From Lentzea alba (GTDB taxonomy: Bacteria > Actinomycetota > Actinomycetes > Mycobacteriales > Pseudonocardiaceae), in NCBI RefSeq assembly GCF_011067745.1, contig NZ_JAAMPJ010000008.1, positions 186,001 through 250,000 on the forward strand: a DNA stretch of 64,000 nt. Direction: 5' to 3'. Every line of letters begins with the position of its first letter. Positions within the stretch are counted from its first letter, which is position 1. The position numbers were made by a program, and so were the translations under genes. This document shows, piece after piece, positions 59,907 to 64,000 of the stretch. Under the pieces are notes generated by a model. The model saw only the letters and a list, made by a program, of their open reading frames with translations, did no database searches and was not told where the DNA came from.

Positions 59907-60275
59907 ATGACGACCGCTCAGGATGCCGCTTCGACCTCCGAGGCGCCGAGCCACGGCGTGACGCTGACCGATGCGGCCGCCGTCAAGGCCAAGGCGCTGC
60001 TCGACCAGGAGGGCCGCGACGACATGCACTTGCGCATCGCCGTCCAGCCCGGCGGTTGCGCTGGTCTGCGCTACCAGCTGTTCTTCGACGAGCGCTCGCT
60101 CGACGGTGACGCGCTGGTCGACTTCAACGGCATGAAGGTCGCCGTTGACCGCATGAGCGCGCCGTACGTCGAAGGTGCTGTCATCGACTTCGTGGACACG
60201 ATCGAGAAGCAGGGCTTCACGATCGACAACCCGAACGCCGGCGGGTCCTGCGCCTGCGGCGACTCGTTCCACTAA
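59907..60275 (+). CDS. Iron-sulfur cluster insertion protein, ErpA/HesB type
   Basis: The 122-residue A-type carrier has the three conserved cysteines, in PGGCAGLRYQL and the C-terminal GGSCACGDSF. It delivers Fe-S clusters to apoproteins, for example the lipoyl synthase and aconitase. It has an AGGAGAG ribosome-binding site and about 150 bases of promoter region. A strong terminator follows directly. Confidence 0.95.
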   Translation: MTTAQDAASTSEAPSHGVTLTDAAAVKAKALLDQEGRDDMHLRIAVQPGGCAGLRYQLFFDERSLDGDALVDFNGMKVAVDRMSAPYVEGAVIDFVDTIEKQGFTIDNPNAGGSCACGDSFH

Positions 60276-60284
60276 GGCGAACAC

Positions 60285-60329
60285 GCGCGAGGCCGCGTTC
60301 CCCGATCAGACGGGAACGCGGCCTCGCGC
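60285..60329. terminator. 18-bp perfect hairpin terminator
   Basis: GCGCGAGGCCGCGTTCCC and its complement flank a 9-base loop 10 bases after the ErpA-like gene's stop codon. Confidence 0.88.
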
Positions 60330-60376
60330 TGTGTCCGGCAAGAACCTCTTGGTCGAACTGGACGTCAGTCCAGTGT

Positions 60377-60550
60377 TCAGACGCCATACTCGGCGAGGCC
60401 CTCGACCTGGTGCGTGCACCGGTCGTCGACCTGCCAAGGCGCGGCCGCTCGAGGGGAGGGCAAGGGGTGCTCGGGATGGGTCAGCGCGAAGGGGAGCTGT
60501 GCGCAGTCGTCGATCAGCTCACGCATCGTGGTCGCCTCGGGGATCGTCAC
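60377..60550 (-). CDS. Doubtful small ORF
   Basis: A possible 57-residue frame (GTG at 60550) contains TIPEATTMRELIDDCAQLPF and ends LAEYGV. A longer frame would run into the promoter of the kinase gene. The ribosome-binding site is poor (AGGA too close to the GTG). I list it because the 392-base gap otherwise holds only the terminator and promoter; it may be non-coding. Confidence 0.3.
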   Translation of the reverse strand: MTIPEATTMRELIDDCAQLPFALTHPEHPLPSPRAAAPWQVDDRCTHQVEGLAEYGV

Positions 60551-60667
60551 GTCCTGACCGTATGTCGGCGGTCTGACCTGCGGTAGCCCTACCAAACGGT
60601 AGTCTTCACAGCTGCACTCATCCGGGTGAGTTGTCACGTAGCGCAACAAGGTAAAGGGAGAGCCGAC

Positions 60668-61642
60668 GTGCCGGTAGCCGTGTGCGGCAGCATCGCGACC
60701 GACCATCTGATGCACTTTCCGGGCCGATTCGCGGACCAACTGGTCGCGGAGCGTCTCGACCGGGTGTCACTGAGCTTCCTGGTCGACGACCTCGTGGTCC
60801 GTCGCGGTGGCATCGGCGCGAACATCGCGTTCGGCCTCGGCGTGCTCGGCGTGCGGCCGGTGCTCGTCGGCGCCGTCGGCAAGGACTTCGACGACTACCG
60901 CTCGTGGCTCGAGCGGCACGGTGTCGACACGTCCGGCGTGTACGTGTCCGAGGTCGCGCACACCGCGCGGTTCGTCTGCACGACGGACGACGACATGTGC
61001 CAGATCGCCTCCTTCTACGCCGGCGCGATGGCCGAGGCGCGCAACATCGAGCTCGCGCCGATCGCGAACCGCGTCGAGAACCTCGAGCTCGTCGTGATCA
61101 GCCCCGACGACCCCGCGGCGATGCTCCGGCACGCCGAGGAGTGCCGTCAGCGCGGTTTCACGTTCGCCGTCGACCCGTCGCAGCAGCTCGCCCGCATGGA
61201 CGGTGAGCAGGCACGCGCGTTCGTCGAGGGTGCCGAGTACCTCTTCAGCAACGACTACGAGTGGGAACTGCTGCTGCAGAAGACCGGCTGGACCGAGGCC
61301 GACGTCCTCGCCCGCGTCGGCAAGCGCGTCACCACGCTCGGCGCCAAGGGTGTCGAGATCGTCGACCGCGACGGCTTCTCGCTGCACGTCCCCGCGGTCC
61401 CCGAGGTCGCGAAGACCGACCCGACCGGTGTCGGCGACGGTTTCCGCGCGGGCTTCCTCGCGGGCATCACCGCGGGCCTGGGCATCGAACGCGCCGCTCA
61501 GCTCGGTTCGCTGATCGCCGTCGAGGTGCTCGAAACCGTCGGCACGCAGGAGTGGGTGCTGGAGCGCGAGTCGGCGCTCGCCCGCATTCGTGGTGCGTTC
61601 GGCGACGAAGCTGCGGAGGAGATCGCCCCGGTCCTGCCGTGA
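60668..61642 (+). CDS. PfkB-family carbohydrate/adenosine kinase
   Basis: The 324-residue sugar kinase has the N-terminal substrate motif RRGGIGANIAFGLGVLGVRP and the catalytic signature DPTGVGDGFRAGFLAG with the base Asp. In mycobacteria the orthologue at this place next to asnB is the adenosine kinase AdoK, which is of the PfkB type, so adenosine is a possible substrate. GTG start at 60668 with GGGAG upstream. Confidence 0.9.
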   Translation: MPVAVCGSIATDHLMHFPGRFADQLVAERLDRVSLSFLVDDLVVRRGGIGANIAFGLGVLGVRPVLVGAVGKDFDDYRSWLERHGVDTSGVYVSEVAHTARFVCTTDDDMCQIASFYAGAMAEARNIELAPIANRVENLELVVISPDDPAAMLRHAEECRQRGFTFAVDPSQQLARMDGEQARAFVEGAEYLFSNDYEWELLLQKTGWTEADVLARVGKRVTTLGAKGVEIVDRDGFSLHVPAVPEVAKTDPTGVGDGFRAGFLAGITAGLGIERAAQLGSLIAVEVLETVGTQEWVLERESALARIRGAFGDEAAEEIAPVLP

Positions 61643-61708
61643 TCGGAGCCAAGATCGATCCGTGATCGGGTCCAAGATCGGGGTCCAAGATCGGGGACAG
61701 TCCTGCCA
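61640..61708. repeat. Imperfect tandem repeats containing GTGATCGG and CCAAGATCG
   Basis: Between the kinase stop and the methyltransferase start, units of about 22 bases (GTGATCGGAGCCAAGATCG, GTGATCGGGTCCAAGATCGG, then GTCCAAGATCGGGG) are repeated about two and a half times, followed by a further ATGATCGGA. These overlap the ribosome-binding region of the next gene. Confidence 0.8.
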
Positions 61709-61718
61709 TGATCGGACA

Positions 61719-62483
61719 ATGGGGACGTACCTGTTCGGTGACGCCGGTGAATTGCACGGTCCGCACTTCGACGCGCTGAGCGCCTTGCTCGACGCGGGCA
61801 CGTTCGCCCGCGTCGAGCAGCTCGGCGTGGCCGACGGCTGGCGCTGCCTGGAGGTCGGGGGTGGTGGGGGATCGGTGGCGAACTGGCTCGCCGACGTCGT
61901 CGCCCCGTCCGGCCACGTGACGGTCACCGACCTCGACGTGGCGCGACTCGAGGAACGCGACAACGTCACCGTCCTGGAGCACGACGTAGTATCCAATATA
62001 TTGCCGGGAAACGCGTTCGACCTGGTCCACGCCCGTCTGGTGCTGTTCCACCTCCCCGCCCGCGACGCCGTCCTGCGCAAGCTGCGCGACTCGTTGCGTC
62101 CCGGCGGCTGGCTCGTGCTGGAGGAGTTCGACTGCCTCCCGCTCGAAGTGCTCTCGGCGGCACCCGACGACGCAAAGCTGATCATGCGGGTGAAGAACGC
62201 CCTGCTGACGTTGCTCGACCACGCCGGCGCGGAGCTCGCGTGGGGCGCGCGCATCGAGAAGGCGCTGCTCGACACCGGCCTCAACGACGTCAGCGGCTCC
62301 CGCGAGGTGCAGGAGTGGGAGGGCGGCTCAGCGGGGTGCCGCCTGCTCGCCACGACCGCGCGCAAGGTACGGGACCGGCTGCCGCTCTCCGACGAGGAGT
62401 TCGACCGCTATCTCGAGCTCATGGCGTCACCGGAGACCGTCGTCAGCTCGTACGCGATCTGCAGCGCGCAAGGTCGTCGATAA
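61719..62483 (+). CDS. Class I SAM-dependent methyltransferase
   Basis: The 254-residue protein has motif I CLEVGGGGGSVANWLADVV, then TVTDLDVARL, and the FDLVHARLVLFHLPARD region of ubiE-like methyltransferases. The substrate is unknown. The ATG at 61719 was chosen because it begins the conserved frame; it lies just after the tandem repeats. The A+T-rich element at 61987 is in frame (VVSNILPG). Confidence 0.88.
   Translation: MGTYLFGDAGELHGPHFDALSALLDAGTFARVEQLGVADGWRCLEVGGGGGSVANWLADVVAPSGHVTVTDLDVARLEERDNVTVLEHDVVSNILPGNAFDLVHARLVLFHLPARDAVLRKLRDSLRPGGWLVLEEFDCLPLEVLSAAPDDAKLIMRVKNALLTLLDHAGAELAWGARIEKALLDTGLNDVSGSREVQEWEGGSAGCRLLATTARKVRDRLPLSDEEFDRYLELMASPETVVSSYAICSAQGRR
61987..62004. 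repeat. Divergent A+T-rich repeat copy inside the methyltransferase gene
   Basis: AGTATCCAATATATTGCC is a variant of the dispersed element with three substitutions that keep symmetry of the AATATATT core. Confidence 0.5.
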
Positions 62484-62505
62484 GAGCTAGGGACGGAGAT
62501 GAGAA

Positions 62506-62529
62506 AGGGCCCCTCCGCAGAGGGGCCCT
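62506..62529. terminator. Hairpin terminator between convergent genes
   Basis: Perfect arms AGGGCCCCTC and GAGGGGCCCT with a 4-base loop lie between the methyltransferase and asnB genes. Confidence 0.85.
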
Positions 62530-62535
62530 GATCCG

Positions 62536-64000
62536 CTAGAGCTTGACCGGGTAGTGCGGTTCCGGCACCACCGGCTTGATGCGGTCCTCGACGAAGATGC
62601 CGTGCCAGATCATGAACACCAGCAGCGCCCAGATGCGGCGGCTGTGGTCGAGCACGCCGGAACGGTGCTCCTCGATCAGCCGCAGCACCGCGGTCTTGTC
62701 GAGGTACTGGTCGGTCTGCGAGCTGCGCACGACGTCGACGGCCCAGTCGTGCATCTCGTCCTTGAGCCAGTGCCGGATCGGCACCGGGAAGCCGAGCTTG
62801 CGGCGGTTCAGCACGTGCGCCGGCACGATGTCGCGGATCGCCTTGCGCAGCGCGAACTTCGTGGTGTCCGGCGTGATCTTCAACTCGCTCGGGATCTGCG
62901 AGGCGATCTTGAAGACCTCGGGGTCCAGGAACGGGACGCGCAGCTCCAGCGAGTTCGCCATGGTCATCTTGTCGGCCTTGACCAGGATGTCGCCGCGCAG
63001 CCATGTGAACAGGTCGACGTGCTGCATGCGCGTGACCGGGTCCCAGTTGCTCGACTCGCGGTACGGCTGAGCCGTGACGTCCATGTGCGACACGTTCGGG
63101 TCGTACGTGCGCAACACCTGGCGCAGGTGGTCGTCGAGGAAGATGCGCGCGTTGCCGTAGTAGCGCTCCTCCAGCGTGAGCGCGCCACGACGCAGCAGGT
63201 CCTTGCCGCGCACGCCGTGCGGGATCTTCGTCGAGACCTTGCCCATCGCCTTGCGCAGCGCACCGGGCACCTTCTCGAACGCCGACAGCGACAACGGCTC
63301 GCGGTAGATCGTGTACCCGCCGAACAGCTCGTCCGCGCCCTCACCGGACAACACGACCTTCACGTGCTGACGCGCCTCACGGGCGATGAACCACAACGGC
63401 ACCAGCGCCGGGTCGGCCACCGGGTCGTCGAGGTACCAGGTGATCAACGGCAGGGAGTCCATCATCTCCTGCGCGCTGACCGTGCGGACCACGTGCTTCA
63501 CGCCGATCAGCGCCGCGGACTCGGCGGCCACGTCGACCTCGGAGAAGCCCTGGCGCTCGAAACCGGTGGTGAACGTGATCAGGTCCGGGTTGTGCTCCTT
63601 GGCGAGCGCCGCGACCACGGTCGAGTCGATGCCGCCGGACAGGAACGAGCCGACCGTCACGTCCGCGCGCATGTGCTTGGCGACCGAGTCGCGCAACGCC
63701 GAGGTGATCTCGTCGTACAGCGCGTCCGCCTCGGCCTCGCTGCGGACCGTGCGCACCCTGAAGTTCGCGGGGAAGTAGCGCTCGAACTGCGGCGTCTCGC
63801 CCGGCACCAGCGTGAACGAGTGGCCGGACTCGACGCGGAAGATCTGGTCGTGCAGCGAGGCGGGCTCGGGCACGTACTGCAGGGTCAGGTAGTGCTGCAG
63901 GCCCTTGACGTTCATCTGCGGGTTGATCGCGAGCGTGCGGGCGAGCTCCAGCAGGATCTTCTTCTCGCTGGAGAACCCGACGCCGAGCTGGCCCTGCGCC
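62536..64000 (-). CDS. asnB: Asparagine synthetase (glutamine-hydrolysing), 5' truncated
   Basis: The C-terminal 488 residues are in the window; the reading frame continues beyond base 64000, so the N-terminal glutaminase domain with its Cys2 nucleophile lies outside. Visible features are the end of the glutaminase domain (GVGFSSEKKILLELA), the PP-loop SFLSGGIDSTVVAALA and GEGADELFGGY of the synthetase domain. It makes asparagine or a related amide; in mycobacteria AsnB amidates diaminopimelate in peptidoglycan. Its neighbour is the PfkB kinase as in Mycobacterium. Confidence 0.95.
   Translation of the reverse strand, partial: AQGQLGVGFSSEKKILLELARTLAINPQMNVKGLQHYLTLQYVPEPASLHDQIFRVESGHSFTLVPGETPQFERYFPANFRVRTVRSEAEADALYDEITSALRDSVAKHMRADVTVGSFLSGGIDSTVVAALAKEHNPDLITFTTGFERQGFSEVDVAAESAALIGVKHVVRTVSAQEMMDSLPLITWYLDDPVADPALVPLWFIAREARQHVKVVLSGEGADELFGGYTIYREPLSLSAFEKVPGALRKAMGKVSTKIPHGVRGKDLLRRGALTLEERYYGNARIFLDDHLRQVLRTYDPNVSHMDVTAQPYRESSNWDPVTRMQHVDLFTWLRGDILVKADKMTMANSLELRVPFLDPEVFKIASQIPSELKITPDTTKFALRKAIRDIVPAHVLNRRKLGFPVPIRHWLKDEMHDWAVDVVRSSQTDQYLDKTAVLRLIEEHRSGVLDHSRRIWALLVFMIWHGIFVEDRIKPVVPEPHYPVKL

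Noticed and set aside
58653..60284. A 500-residue N-terminal extension of the DUF3043 frame antisense to glycerate kinase and the ErpA-like gene
   Set aside because: Both plus-strand genes are clear; the extension has no family pattern and the GTG at 58652 gives the normal protein length.
1..64000. CRISPR arrays, tRNA or rRNA genes, transposases or integrases
   Set aside because: No regularly spaced direct repeats, no tRNA cloverleaf-like T-loop sequences and no DDE or recombinase motifs were found on reading either strand.

Overview
The window is high-GC, densely packed actinobacterial DNA with frequent GTG starts, overlapping stop/start junctions and very strong G+C-rich hairpin terminators. 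Gene content and order suggest a Pseudonocardiales-like actinomycete (Lentzea, Actinosynnema, Saccharothrix or Amycolatopsis relatives). This placement is inferred from gene content, not from a marker gene. I see no tRNA, rRNA, CRISPR array, transposase or origin. No gene-free stretch exceeds 300 bases except 60276-60667, which holds a terminator, one doubtful small ORF and the promoter of the next gene.

Positions 1 to about 41.75 kb are the right-hand part of a biosynthetic gene cluster for a glycosylated aromatic (type II) polyketide; the left part lies outside the window. The minimal PKS is ACP (32862), KS-alpha (34998), CLF (36263) and acyltransferase (37542). With it come a didomain aromatase/cyclase (33147), a cyclase-family protein (38612), a partial ActIII-like ketoreductase (1), an ABM-type monooxygenase (39486) and a SARP activator (31885). 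Tailoring and supply genes include a P450, a ferredoxin-reductase-like flavoprotein, an epoxide hydrolase, GMC, MDR, LLM and nitroreductase-type oxidoreductases, a WrbA-like quinone reductase, a family III CoA-transferase, and a KASIII-like protein whose catalytic Cys position is Ser. Sugar genes are an NDP-hexose 2,3-dehydratase, an NDP-hexose 4-ketoreductase and two GT-B glycosyltransferases; the rest of the deoxysugar pathway is missing here. Export is by a DHA2 MFS transporter. Two tandem AlkZ-like (HTH_42) proteins, both with the QxQ motif of DNA glycosylases that repair antibiotic-alkylated DNA, suggest that the product alkylates DNA, as trioxacarcin and hedamycin do.

An unusual block sits inside the cluster at 25.4-31.7 kb. 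It has a NarL-type response regulator, a histidine kinase with two complete kinase units fused head to tail, and a three-gene translationally coupled RiPP-like operon: a roughly 60-residue peptide, a TOMM E1-like/YcaO cyclodehydratase fusion, and a protein resembling only the N-terminal part of SagB dehydrogenases. Just upstream of the KS gene lie a 61-residue unknown and a pseudoenzyme-like relative of isopropylmalate/citramalate synthases that lacks the metal-binding residues. An ECF sigma factor/anti-sigma/ABC transporter operon (1.8-5.9 kb) lies near the left end.

From about 42.3 kb to the end the genes are core metabolism, in an order that from memory matches the mycobacterial Rv2201-Rv2217 region: lipB, PAP2, SDR39U1, sucB (E2), lpd, pepA, ilvE, cobS-cobT-cobU, DUF3043, glycerate kinase, erpA-like, PfkB kinase and asnB (partial). 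The lipA gene normally found beside lipB is absent, so the secondary-metabolite cluster abuts a synteny break at lipB. A family of short A+T-rich palindromic repeats built on GATATCCGATATATC begins exactly at this junction. I found it only in the core part, both between genes and in frame inside coding sequences.
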